Assembly: GCA_031429355.1 (NCBI GenBank)
Contig: JANOZM010000018.1
Span: 25,588 to 89,587, forward strand
DNA from: JANOZM01 sp031429355
GTDB taxonomy: Bacteria; Pseudomonadota; Gammaproteobacteria; Burkholderiales; Burkholderiaceae_E
Length of the DNA: 64,000 nt
Direction of reading: 5' to 3'
Of this stretch, positions 1 through 7,967 are shown piece after piece. The position numbers and the translations under genes were made by a program. Position 1 is the first letter of the stretch. The number at the start of each line of letters is the position of its first letter. The notes under the pieces are model-generated. The model saw only the letters and a list, made by a program, of their open reading frames with translations, was not told the origin of the DNA and made no database searches.

Positions 1-2
1 AA

Positions 3-191
3 AAAGTTGATCAACTAGAAGGTGCGATTGCGCGTGCAATGGCTGCTCTAAAACACGGCCCGGCGCTGCTTGATGTGCTCGTTACGCCAGAGGCGGTCTC
101 TTCGGATGCGAAGTCAGGCCTTGCTTGGGTTCCCGACTTGCAGGCACTAAGCGCTTGGAACACGGCCGAGCAAGAATGGCGCAAATCTTGA
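3..191 (+). CDS. C-terminus of a TPP-dependent enzyme (acetolactate synthase-like), partial
   Basis: An open frame enters from the left edge and ends at TGA 189-191, leaving about 62 residues. The tail contains GPALLDVLVTPEA followed by a segment rich in VPDL and a terminal EQEWR. This resembles the C-terminal end of thiamine-pyrophosphate-dependent carboligases/decarboxylases of the acetolactate synthase family, where the TPP-binding domain closes with a P-x-L-[IL]-[DE]-V strand. The catalytic parts lie outside the window, so substrate and pathway cannot be stated. Codon use looks like real coding sequence. The assignment rests on recall of the family tail only. Confidence 0.6.
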   Translation, partial: KVDQLEGAIARAMAALKHGPALLDVLVTPEAVSSDAKSGLAWVPDLQALSAWNTAEQEWRKS

Positions 192-439
192 TGGCAAGGC
201 TTGAAGATCGTTGTTTGCTTTACGTTATTCAGCCGCCCTTGCAACCGGGAGCATGCTACTTGCATAGTTGCAAATTTCACCTCCATGAAACGGCCTCGTA
301 CCACCAGCCGTAATATTCCAACCAAGAGGTAATTCGCTAAAGGTGAGTCCAGTAAACGACGGACAAAACGCACGCCGTGGCGCGATGGAACCGAGCATCA
401 TGTCATCAATTTAACCGGTAAGGTAAAGCCTCAATACAA

Positions 440-853
440 ATGTCCCTACTCACTTCACTAAAGCTAGCAAGCGGCCTGCTTTGTAGCCTCGCCGTCAGTT
501 CGAGTTTGGCGTGTCGTGGCCCGCAAATGGAAGACTACGTCCTACTTAATTCGTTACCGGCGGCAGCCCTGTCGGAGAGCGTAGTCGCTAAAGTGCGGCT
601 GTCAAAGGCTCAAGATCGAAACGCAACCGTTGAAGTGATTGAACCCATTAAAGGCGTCAAAGAAAAACAGATTATTCAAATCGAAGTCAGCAATTCTTCT
701 TGTAGCTGGTTAAGCGCTCGAGGCCGTTTTTCTGGTGGCAGTACAGGCCAAAAAATTTCTGACCAGTACTTTATTGCTGGACAATTCAAACCCGGCAAAA
801 AAGGCGAATTGATCTTTATAGGTTCTTGGCGTGACGGCAAAAAAATTCAATAG
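440..853 (+). CDS. small secreted protein of unknown function
   Basis: 137 residues. The N-terminus has a hydrophobic stretch (about residues 5-24) ending SSLAC, which could be a lipoprotein signal (Cys25) or an ordinary Sec signal peptide. The mature part holds a second Cys near residue 94 and a run of short beta-strand-like segments, with no catalytic motif that I recognise. A purine-rich AAGGTAAAG lies about 13 bases before the ATG. The last 38 bases overlap the 3' end of the convergent GNAT fragment. Function unknown; likely periplasmic or envelope-associated. Confidence 0.55.
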   Translation: MSLLTSLKLASGLLCSLAVSSSLACRGPQMEDYVLLNSLPAAALSESVVAKVRLSKAQDRNATVEVIEPIKGVKEKQIIQIEVSNSSCSWLSARGRFSGGSTGQKISDQYFIAGQFKPGKKGELIFIGSWRDGKKIQ

Positions 854-1190
854 GCGAACGTTGCTCGACAATTTCAAAACCGCAATGAATGAAAAAAGGC
901 TGCGCGGTACGACTGACGTCAGAGGACAGGGCTTTGATTAAGCTACTGCGCGCTTTCAAGTGAATTGCTTCCATTAAAGCCTTACCAATGCCCTGCCGAG
1001 GATATTGGCCGTGTACAAAAAAATGATCGATGTAACCAGTGGGTTGGACATCTGCATACCCAACTGCCTGACCATCGATTTCGGCTACAAAAGGATTGAT
1101 TCCATGTATTCGATCCTTCCAATAAACTGGGTCTACATTTTCGGGAGCCCAGGCGTTAATTTGTTCGTGATTTTTGTTCTGCTCACGCAA
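816..1190 (-). pseudogene. GNAT-family acetyltransferase lacking its N-terminus
   Basis: The frame encodes about 124 residues of a GCN5-related N-acetyltransferase: a central strand FVAEIDGQAVGYADV, then the acetyl-CoA binding turn QGIGKALM, then the C-terminal half FFIHCGFEIVE. Family members of this type (YafP-like) normally have about 30 more residues before the segment aligned here (NAWAP). In this frame there is a TAA eight codons upstream of the first usable start (TTG 1190-1188), so the first strand and helix of the fold are missing. The 5' end abuts and slightly overlaps the ATPase stop codon. I infer a truncated relic; a short functional product is less likely. Confidence 0.6.
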
Positions 1191-2397
1191 ACCCGCGCCA
1201 CGACATTACCCGATGCCCCAATATACTAAAATCTTCCTCACCACCATAAACAACCACACCTGCTGCCCCCCGTGCGCCAGCGTATCGCAAAAACTTCTCG
1301 CACCCCGCAAGCCAGTCGGTACTAAAGCTAGCGCCCGATTTTATTTCAACTGGGTGTAACTTTCCTTCGTGGGAATACACCAGATCAATTTCAACACCGT
1401 GGTTATCGCGCCAGAAATAGATATCTGCATTTTGGCCTCGGTTTAACCGATGCTTCAAGGTTTCAGTGATCACCCATGTTTCAAAAATTGCACCCCGCAA
1501 AGCATGGGTAGCGAGGGCTGCGGGGCTATCGATGCGAAGCAATTGGCATAATAAACCAGTATCCATAAAATAAATCTTTGGCATTTTTACTAAGCGCTTA
1601 CCAAAATTTTCATGCCAAGGTTGCAACAAACGAACAACGTAACTAGCTTCTAATATGCTTAACCATTGCCTCGCTGTGGTTGTGCTTATTCCACAATCGG
1701 CACCCAGCGATTGCACATTTAGTAAGTGGCCACTTCGCGCCGCGCACAATAAAACAAATCGCTCGAAACTAGCCAGATCGCGCACGCCCAATACTTGGCG
1801 CACATCGCGTTCGATGTATGAAGCAATATAAGCACGATGCCAATCGCTCGGGTTTAGAAAACTCGCCCGAAGCTTATCGTGTAGCGGAGGATAACCACCA
1901 GTAAACATTTGTTGATTTAGAGACCAAGCATTAACACCTAGAGTTCGCGGTTCGGTTTGTGGACAAATTTCGGCCAACGAAAACGGCAGCAACTCGACAA
2001 AACCAACTCGACCGGCAAGCGACTGAGTAATTGCCGCAATTAGGCCAAACTGTTGCGAACCGGTAATGATAAATTGACCCATTATTTGGTGCTGGTCCAC
2101 TACACCCTGCAAATAGGATAGGAGTTCAGGCGCTCGTTGAATTTCATCAAGAACCGCCCCATTGGGGAAACGTTCGAAAAAACTAATTGGATCGGCTAGA
2201 GCAGCACGCAGTGTTTGCAAGTTCTCGAAGCTAAGATAGGGTTTTTCCGCAAACAAATGGCGCGCGAGTGTCGTCTTACCCGATTGCCTGGGCCCAGTAA
2301 TCGCCACTACGGGAAAGCCAAGACTAATTCGCTTGACGTAGCTTTCAACCTGTCTGGGGACGTAAGAGTATTCGGCGGAACGCGTTTGTAGCACCAT
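1183..2397 (-). CDS. AAA ATPase with DUF4143 domain
   Basis: About 404 residues from ATG 2397-2395; a TTG 12 bases upstream is also in frame but lies inside a palindrome. The N-terminal half is a P-loop ATPase with Walker A GPRQSGKTTL and a Walker B-like AVLDEIQRAPELL, followed by the sensor strand FIITGSQQFGL. The C-terminal half fits DUF4143, ending with the nuclease-like strands ADIYFWRDNHGVEIDLVY and HPVEIKSG. Such proteins are common, mobile, and of unsettled role (possibly toxin-antitoxin or defence linked). It is a single gene preceded by a strong inverted repeat and followed by a truncated acetyltransferase gene, which suggests recent acquisition. Confidence 0.85.
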   Translation of the reverse strand: MVLQTRSAEYSYVPRQVESYVKRISLGFPVVAITGPRQSGKTTLARHLFAEKPYLSFENLQTLRAALADPISFFERFPNGAVLDEIQRAPELLSYLQGVVDQHQIMGQFIITGSQQFGLIAAITQSLAGRVGFVELLPFSLAEICPQTEPRTLGVNAWSLNQQMFTGGYPPLHDKLRASFLNPSDWHRAYIASYIERDVRQVLGVRDLASFERFVLLCAARSGHLLNVQSLGADCGISTTTARQWLSILEASYVVRLLQPWHENFGKRLVKMPKIYFMDTGLLCQLLRIDSPAALATHALRGAIFETWVITETLKHRLNRGQNADIYFWRDNHGVEIDLVYSHEGKLHPVEIKSGASFSTDWLAGCEKFLRYAGARGAAGVVVYGGEEDFSILGHRVMSWRGFA

Positions 2398-2401
2398 ACG
2401 T

Positions 2402-2438
2402 TTGTACAATATGACTTTTAAAAAGTGATATTGTACAA
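2402..2438. promoter_or_regulatory. inverted repeat, candidate operator of the ATPase gene
   Basis: Perfect 11-bp arms TTGTACAATAT (2402-2412) and ATATTGTACAA (2428-2438) separated by 15 bp. Each arm contains the self-complementary octamer TTGTACAA. The site begins 5 bp upstream of the ATPase ATG (minus strand), where a promoter or translation start region is expected, so binding there could autoregulate the gene. No partner regulator is encoded next door. It could instead form an mRNA hairpin that hides the start. Confidence 0.5.
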
Positions 2439-2704
2439 CTCAATAATTGTAAAAAGAATCAAAAAATTTGCTCGGCTAATGCGCTTGGGATGGGCCAAAC
2501 TATCAAAGCAAATGTTCAACCTAGGCTGAATACATTGCCCGCATTGTCGTGGCAAATGGAGAATCTTTGCAGCGATCATGCAGCGCCAAGCGATGGGAAA
2601 GATCCTGAATCACCTCGCGTTAGATCCGCAACCGCCGCCCCGAGCGTCAAACAAACCAGTCTCCGCCAGATCAACTGCACCCTTGCGTCTTTATACTTCT
2701 TTGA
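2410..2704. other. mostly non-coding stretch with a transposase relic
   Basis: Between the ATPase start and the next putative gene there is no convincing gene. The stretch holds the operator-like inverted repeat, an A/T-rich segment, and around 2579-2645 a copy of a short repeat described separately as an IS91-like transposase remnant. No tRNA or clear terminator was seen. Confidence 0.5.
2579..2645 (+). mobile_element. relic of an IS91-like transposase C-terminus, copy A
   Basis: A 67-bp segment aligns without gaps to 24266-24332; the blocks starting TGCAGCGCCAAGCGAT and AAGATCCTGAATCAC are identical. Read in one frame it gives QRQAMGKILNHL followed by DPQPPPRA. This resembles the conserved C-terminal end of IS91-family (Y2) transposases, which typically read ...KIL.HLGL.PQPPPRA. 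Nothing upstream in the same frame looks like the rest of the transposase, so only a fragment remains. The family assignment comes from memory of this tail and should be checked. Confidence 0.45.
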
Positions 2705-3250
2705 AGTATAGGTAGCACTTGATCGAAGGTGCCCGCAGGCATTTGGCCTTTGCTGGCCTCCAGCTTTGCGATTTGCGCAGTTAACTCTCTACATTGCACC
2801 GCTGTGGCTTGAGGCCTCTGTAAAGGCTTCGCATCGGCCGATGAATTATTTGCCGCCGGTTTAACGGTGCACGGACGACGCAACCAACGGGCTGTCGAAA
2901 TCGTTTTAACCGACGCCTCACTTGATGCCCAAAAATTAGATGAGATTATTTTCAGAATGTTTTTTGAAGGCTTTTCCATCGCTAGCAAACTCTGAGCGCC
3001 GGCGCATTGAACTTCAATTTTTGCAACTGCCTCGGTATCTTCTAGGACGGCGTTTTTGCATGCAGCAAATTCATTATTCGCGTTTGCATTTGCCAAACCC
3101 AGTAAAGCCACTGACGGGTTAACTGATTCAATACAGACCAGTTGAATATGAGTTTGAGGTGGAACGCCACGTCGTTCTACGCTCGTGTCTACTTGGTAGT
3201 CGCCAACGCCCGGGTTCGAATAAAACCCCTTTTCAAATAGCGTTATAAAG
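2705..3250 (-). CDS. hypothetical protein, start uncertain
   Basis: An open minus-strand frame runs up to about 3408, but its upstream part overlaps the promoter and start of the plus-strand OmpA-like gene, so only the part below about 3250 is plausible. The C-terminal third (VQCRELTAQIAKLEASKGQMP, then FDQVLPILQRS) reads like genuine helical protein with four cysteines nearby (CIES, CKNA, CAGA, CREL). No ATG start is present near the expected position; an alternative start or loss of the 5' end is possible. I do not recognise a family. Confidence 0.35.
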
Positions 3251-3316
3251 CACCAAATGCGTTTCAGATTTAGCCGATATAATCGACCGTTCCGAAATTC
3301 ATGTGGATATTCAGCG

Positions 3317-4207
3317 ATGTCAAAATTTCGTATTTTCAACGTTCTAATCACTATATTTGCAGCCAGTCTATTGATGACCGTGGCTAAAGGTACTGTGGCT
3401 GCCGACAAACCTGGAACAAAAGATCACCCGTTATTTAGTCGCTACGCAGAAGTTGAAATACGCGACCGTGAAGATAGAGCGTTTGATCGCTATGAGCGTT
3501 CGGCGGTGACATGCGATCCAAAAAACTGCAAGCACCCAAACTTTAACGCCAATGGTTTTAGCGCGGAGGGAAAAATTACCACCATTACCTATCAGACACC
3601 GAATTTCACGAAAATATCCTTACTACAAGCGCTACGCAATTACCAAGAAGCGGTGAAAACTTTGGGCGGCGTTTGGCTCAATCCATCTGAGCGTCCTAAC
3701 GAATATCATGTGTTTGCGATTCCCTCAGTTAAAGATAATGCCAAGTCACCACCGATTTTTTTAACACTTAATTTTACTTACAGTGCAGACAAGTACGAGT
3801 TGACCGTTATCGAACCCGTCGCATTAGTTCAATCCGTAAAAGCAGGCGAATTAACCAAAGAAATCTTAAGCAAGGGCACAGCCACCTTGTACATCAACTT
3901 TGCGACTAATAAATTTGACTTGCCCGCTGAAGCGAATCCAATCGTCAAAGAGCTGTCAGAGTTACTGGCAAAACAACCCACCTTGCGTTTGAGCATTGAG
4001 GGGCATACAGATAACGTAGGCCAAGCCAAGGACAATCAATCATTATCGGCCAACCGCGCTGAAAGTTTGATGAAGGCTTTGATTGCTCAAGGTGTTAACA
4101 AATCAAAACTAAAATCGAGTGGGTTTGGATCAACGGTACCCATTGCCGACAATCGCAACTATGAAGGGCGCGGCAAAAATAGACGCGTTGAAATTATTAA
4201 GTTTTAA
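3317..4207 (+). CDS. OmpA-family peptidoglycan-binding outer-membrane/periplasmic protein
   Basis: About 296 residues from ATG 3317, chosen because it starts a clean signal peptide (MSKFRIFNVLITIFAASLLM..., cleaved near TVAA); the longer frame from 3257 adds 20 unsupported residues. The last ~110 residues form an OmpA-like domain: NFATNKFDLPAEA, the diaminopimelate-binding signature LRLSIEGHTDNVG, LSANRAESL, SGFG, and NRRVEII. The N-terminal ~170 residues match no fold I know. It should tether the envelope to peptidoglycan. A paralogous OmpA-domain lipoprotein lies at 5514-6578 on the other strand, with an unknown secreted protein between them. Confidence 0.85.
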   Translation: MSKFRIFNVLITIFAASLLMTVAKGTVAADKPGTKDHPLFSRYAEVEIRDREDRAFDRYERSAVTCDPKNCKHPNFNANGFSAEGKITTITYQTPNFTKISLLQALRNYQEAVKTLGGVWLNPSERPNEYHVFAIPSVKDNAKSPPIFLTLNFTYSADKYELTVIEPVALVQSVKAGELTKEILSKGTATLYINFATNKFDLPAEANPIVKELSELLAKQPTLRLSIEGHTDNVGQAKDNQSLSANRAESLMKALIAQGVNKSKLKSSGFGSTVPIADNRNYEGRGKNRRVEIIKF

Positions 4208-4227
4208 AGCCAAAAAAAACTTATTTC

Positions 4228-5283
4228 TTAACGCGCAGGCCTACCCATCATTAATGAAAGTGCTGCTTGCGCAGCTTGTTCTGCTGTCATTTCAGGAAAA
4301 CCAGGGGGCACAACCATTTCGCCCGCAAAGATAGACGCGTTTTGAATAATTTCACTAACCTTGTAACCGTAGCCTATGTTCTTTTCGGTGTACATTTTGA
4401 AACCATAAAACAGTCCATCGATATTAAAGTTTGACTTGAACGCTCTGATATCAGGCGGCACAACCGCATAAAGTGCTGGTGTGTAATAAAGATCAATAAA
4501 CACCCTCTTTTTTGGATCGTAGGGTGTTTCGCCTCCGACTAACAAAGCATGAATAGTAAAGACTGTTGGTTGACTTGTGCTCTCGTCGATTGGGGTTTTG
4601 AACTCTAAGCGCACCACAGTGCTGGCGTATCCGTCCCAATTTGCATTGCGAACAATAGTGACTGTTGGTGGATTTTTTTCTTGTGTCTGCTTCAAATAGT
4701 CTTGCAGGCCAAACAAGCTATCGATTTTAAATCCATCGTCTTTTATTGAAACAGGTAAATTTAAGAAGAACCCAACCCCTAGCGATTTACGTTGCTTGAA
4801 ATAACCCAGCCCGACCATTTCATTGCGGACGGCTTGTCCTAAGTAACTGGCACCTAACGATTCAGCGCGCAAATGATCTGTGCCAATTCGAATTGAATAA
4901 CCTGGAAAAGCCAAGCCTTGAAATGTCAGCGCAGCTTGTAAATTAGCCTGCATCCGTTTGTTCTCTGAGGTCGGACTCAGGCCTTCAATGAATGCGAAAG
5001 CTTGCTGCATTGCGCTTGGGGAATTTAAGATGCCATTGATAATTTGCTGATCGGTTCCTTCCAGACCTTCTTTGCGTCCCAGTTGAACTAATTTCGCTCG
5101 CGCCTCACCAGTGAGAGCCGTCAAAAAATCGATCCGATAGATCAAGTTAGTTGCTGGTTCTTTTTTACCCGATTTAGAGAATTCTAGCGTCGGTGACGTC
5201 TCGCTTTTTTGCGCTTGTGCGCTCAAGCCTGCGCAGGACAAACAAATAGTTAGGGCTGTTAAGACAATCAAATGCAAGCGCAT
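4228..5283 (-). CDS. secreted protein of unknown function
   Basis: 351 residues from ATG 5283-5281, preceded by AAAGGA seven bases upstream; an in-frame start 18 bases further up lacks a ribosome site. A signal peptide (MRLHLIVLTALTICLSC...SAQA) precedes a long mature region with no recognised catalytic motif. A basic-hydrophobic alternation in the central part (SLGVGFFLNLPVSIKDDGF, VVRLEFKTPI) suggests beta strands. It sits between two OmpA-domain genes, and a shared envelope role is a guess. It converges on the OmpA gene at 3317-4207, with a 20-bp gap. Confidence 0.65.
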   Translation of the reverse strand: MRLHLIVLTALTICLSCAGLSAQAQKSETSPTLEFSKSGKKEPATNLIYRIDFLTALTGEARAKLVQLGRKEGLEGTDQQIINGILNSPSAMQQAFAFIEGLSPTSENKRMQANLQAALTFQGLAFPGYSIRIGTDHLRAESLGASYLGQAVRNEMVGLGYFKQRKSLGVGFFLNLPVSIKDDGFKIDSLFGLQDYLKQTQEKNPPTVTIVRNANWDGYASTVVRLEFKTPIDESTSQPTVFTIHALLVGGETPYDPKKRVFIDLYYTPALYAVVPPDIRAFKSNFNIDGLFYGFKMYTEKNIGYGYKVSEIIQNASIFAGEMVVPPGFPEMTAEQAAQAALSLMMGRPAR

Positions 5284-5350
5284 GTTCAATCCTTTTATCA
5301 AAACGAACCCTAAGTTTAATTCAAGAACTCAGAACGTGCTGGCGCATAAT

Positions 5351-5528
5351 TTACTGCACTTTTTGGCTCGGCAAACCCAGGCCATTAAAGATTGGCCACA
5401 ATTGTTTTAAACGAATTTGCTGCTCTGAGCTCGACTTTAATAGCTGAGACGATTCGGGGTCAAAAATATAAGAACTGCCCCAATATTGATTACCGCATTG
5501 CTCCGAGGCAGCGCTATTGAATTTTGAC
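5351..5528 (-). pseudogene. start-less coding remnant
   Basis: Directly downstream of the OmpA-domain lipoprotein gene, in a different frame, about 58 codons stay open and read like protein (CGNQYWGSSYIFDPESSQ, then LWPIFNGLGLPSQKVQ, stop TAA 5353-5351). A TAG lies at the top of this frame and there is no ATG or GTG within it, so it cannot be translated alone. It looks like the 3' end of a gene whose 5' part was replaced by the neighbouring OmpA gene. Origin unknown. Confidence 0.3.
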
Positions 5529-6578
5529 TAATTCAACCCTGCGATTTTTAGCGCGATTGATATCTGAATCGTTGGCTGCTATCGGTTTACTGGCACCAAA
5601 GCCTGATGCAGTCAGCCGAGTTGTAGCGATACCCATTCCCACCAATTTATCGACAACCGCTTGCGCTCGTTCGGTAGCAAGCACTTTGTTTCGCGCAGCA
5701 TCGCCAACATCGTCCGTGTGCCCTTCAATCGAAAGCTTTAGCGACGAATCGTTTTTAAGTAGCTGTGAGATTTCAACAATCAAGCTGTTGGCTTCGGGTC
5801 TCAGAATGGCCTTGTCGGTATCAAAATTAATATTAAGAATCGCCTTTCCGGTGGCTAGAATATCCTTTTTCATTTGGGTGGCATCCATCAAAGTAATGGT
5901 TGCTTTGGTCATATCCTTTTTGCGGATAACAACTATGTTTCCAGACTCATTGCCAATGAAGTATTGCACCCAAATTTCCTCAGTTGGGGTTCTCAGTAAA
6001 TAAGTTTCGATCTTATCTAAACGGTTTTCGTTGAACGTAAACCCGTGATTGTTGCCCAAGATAGCTTTAACGCCAATCCGGTCAATTTCTTCACGAGTTG
6101 GTGGCGCTCCAGGAACTCTGACGGCCCCGACTTTTTTCATTAAACTTGAATAGGCTTCGCGGACCTGCGGTGAAATAAAAGCGGAGCTCGAGCCGTCAAA
6201 GCTACCAATATGGGCCTTAAAAGAGTCGCCAGAAATGGGCACCAATTTACCCTCGATAAAAAAGTATTCGGTGTCAAATTTTTTACCTTGGTTCGTTGTA
6301 ATTTTGTAGCCTTCGGGCGCATTGAAGTATGGAAAATCGCCCAACGCGACGTTCGAAATTGGTACGTTTTCGACTGAAAATGCGTTTTGAGCTTCGGCTT
6401 CCTTTGGCGCTGCCTGCGGGGTTGTAGTTTGTGAGGCTGCGGGTACGTTAGCTGGCTGCGCCGCTTTAGGCGTTTGCTTCTCGATGGCTATTGCAGGCGG
6501 TTTGTCTGTTTTGTTACAACCAGACGTCGCAATGGAAGCTAAAAAAAGAGCCGCAAAAATGAAGACAAATTTAATCAT
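5514..6578 (-). CDS. OmpA-domain lipoprotein
   Basis: 354 residues. The N-terminus is a lipoprotein signal with lipobox ending ATSGC (Cys21), followed by a Pro/Ala/Gln-rich linker to about residue 70. A middle domain of unknown fold comes next, then a C-terminal OmpA-like domain: NFDTDKAILRPEANSL, LKLSIEGHTDDVG, ERAQAVVDKL, SGFGASKPIA, NRRVELVKI. It is expected to be an outer-membrane-anchored, peptidoglycan-binding protein. It is a paralogue of the gene at 3317-4207: the C-terminal domains align through the whole motif set, while the N-termini differ. Confidence 0.85.
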   Translation of the reverse strand: MIKFVFIFAALFLASIATSGCNKTDKPPAIAIEKQTPKAAQPANVPAASQTTTPQAAPKEAEAQNAFSVENVPISNVALGDFPYFNAPEGYKITTNQGKKFDTEYFFIEGKLVPISGDSFKAHIGSFDGSSSAFISPQVREAYSSLMKKVGAVRVPGAPPTREEIDRIGVKAILGNNHGFTFNENRLDKIETYLLRTPTEEIWVQYFIGNESGNIVVIRKKDMTKATITLMDATQMKKDILATGKAILNINFDTDKAILRPEANSLIVEISQLLKNDSSLKLSIEGHTDDVGDAARNKVLATERAQAVVDKLVGMGIATTRLTASGFGASKPIAANDSDINRAKNRRVELVKIQ

Positions 6579-6915
6579 CGTAATTATCTTTTAGGTGAGT
6601 GTTGTAACAGGTTCCGATGGTAATCCTACCAGCCAACGTTTCAAACTAATGTCGGAGTGGATTGTGTTGTGATTGTTAAATCTCCCGTTATTGTAGGTGC
6701 ATTGCAATAGTCTGATTTTTTGAGTCGCATTCGCTGGTCGCAAGGTGCTGACGTTGCTTGAGGGATTACCGATTAATGATCGCGACAAGATTAATGGGCG
6801 ATGGCAGGTGGAGCTAAAACTGAGGACGCCGTAGCGCGATGGCATCAGGCATTAGTTGTTGTCGCTGTTGGAATCCATGTTGTGCCGATAATTGACGCCA
6901 GTACTGCTTCGCAGT
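6579..6915. other. intergenic region without a recognised gene
   Basis: 337 bases between the OmpA lipoprotein start and the adenine deaminase stop. Short open frames exist on both strands, but none has a ribosome site or a recognisable product. One plus-strand stretch around 6755-6830 reads INGRWQVELKLRTP before a stop and may be an old gene fragment. The upstream part must carry the promoter of the minus-strand lipoprotein gene. No terminator hairpin was identified. Confidence 0.4.
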
Positions 6916-7923
6916 CTACAAAGCCAAATACCGTTCCAACCGTTTCAACATTTCCTCTCGCTGAACCCTTCCAACAAAACTCGCCTCAAAACTATTACGA
7001 GCCAGTTGCGCTAGTTGTTGCTTGTTCATTTGCAAAGCTTCGGCGCAAGCTAAATAATTATCTGCAACATAGCCGCCAAAGTACGAAGGGTCGTCGGCGT
7101 TAATGGTTACGCATAGACCGGCCTCCAACATGGTTTTAATGTTGTGCTGTGCCATCGAATCAAATACTCTAAGTTTGATATTCGATAGTGGGCAGACGGT
7201 TAACGGTACTTGGTGTCTTGCTAATAAGCGCATTAACGCGGGGTCATCAATGGCTCTGACGCCGTGATCGATGCGCTCGGCTTCTAGGTATTGCAAGGCG
7301 TTCCAAATGTATTGTGCCGGGCCTTCCTCGCCTGCATGCGCAACGCAACGCAAACCCAGTTCGCGACAAGCGCTAAAGACTTCTTTAAATTTTTCGGGGG
7401 GATGACCTAGCTCGGCAGAATCGAGGCCTACGGCGTTGATGTAACCGACGTAGGGTTTGGCTATCGCCAGCGTTGCAAACGCTTCTTCTTGGCTTAGGTG
7501 GCGCAGAAAGCACATGATTAAGCTAGAGCTAATACCCAGTTCGTCTTGTGCTTTGTTTTGCGCGGCTACTAGGCCGTTGATAAAGGTGGCAAATGCAATA
7601 CCGCGCGCCGTGTGGGTTTGCGGGTCGAAAAATAACTCGCAATGAATTACGCCGTCTGTTTTTGCTTTTTGGAAGTAGGCCCAAGCCAAATCGAAAAAGT
7701 CTTGCTCGGTAATCAGCACCGAGGCACCAGCATAGTAAATATCTAAAAAACTCTGCAAATTATCAAATTGGTACGCGTTCCGTACCGCTTCAACGTTTTC
7801 GTAGGGCAGGGTCAGCTTATTGCGTTTGGCTAGTTCAAACATTAATTCGGGTTCTAACGATCCCTCGATATGCAGATGCAACTCGGCTTTTGGTAAGCCT
7901 TGAATCCAAGCTAAATTAGGCAC
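6916..7923 (-). CDS. adenine deaminase (adenosine deaminase superfamily)
   Basis: 335 residues from GTG 7923-7921. The longer frame would run deep into the upstream gene, and this start leaves the usual short lead to the first metal motif. Metal and catalytic motifs of the family are present: LPKAELHLHIEG (HxH), VAHAGEEGP, ERIDHGVRA and NADDPSYFGG. The DPxxHT and LGHPP segments and the length match the bacterial/fungal adenine deaminase branch rather than adenosine deaminase. Predicted reaction: adenine to hypoxanthine plus ammonia, in the cytoplasm. Nearby xdhC and a purine/nucleoside-type ABC importer support a purine salvage or breakdown role. No strong Shine-Dalgarno precedes the GTG. Confidence 0.85.
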   Translation of the reverse strand: MPNLAWIQGLPKAELHLHIEGSLEPELMFELAKRNKLTLPYENVEAVRNAYQFDNLQSFLDIYYAGASVLITEQDFFDLAWAYFQKAKTDGVIHCELFFDPQTHTARGIAFATFINGLVAAQNKAQDELGISSSLIMCFLRHLSQEEAFATLAIAKPYVGYINAVGLDSAELGHPPEKFKEVFSACRELGLRCVAHAGEEGPAQYIWNALQYLEAERIDHGVRAIDDPALMRLLARHQVPLTVCPLSNIKLRVFDSMAQHNIKTMLEAGLCVTINADDPSYFGGYVADNYLACAEALQMNKQQLAQLARNSFEASFVGRVQREEMLKRLERYLAL

Positions 7924-7967
7924 GGCGATGAACCAGTTAGTCAGTTGACCGCAGTGTACCCAAAATT

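Noticed and set aside
11..373. minus-strand frame of 120 codons at the left edge
   Set aside because: Over half is antisense to the TPP-enzyme tail; low-complexity Ser/Ala content and no family resemblance.
6591..7103. overlapping frames on both strands between the OmpA lipoprotein and adenine deaminase genes
   Set aside because: No ribosome sites, and the plus-strand frame runs antisense into the deaminase gene.
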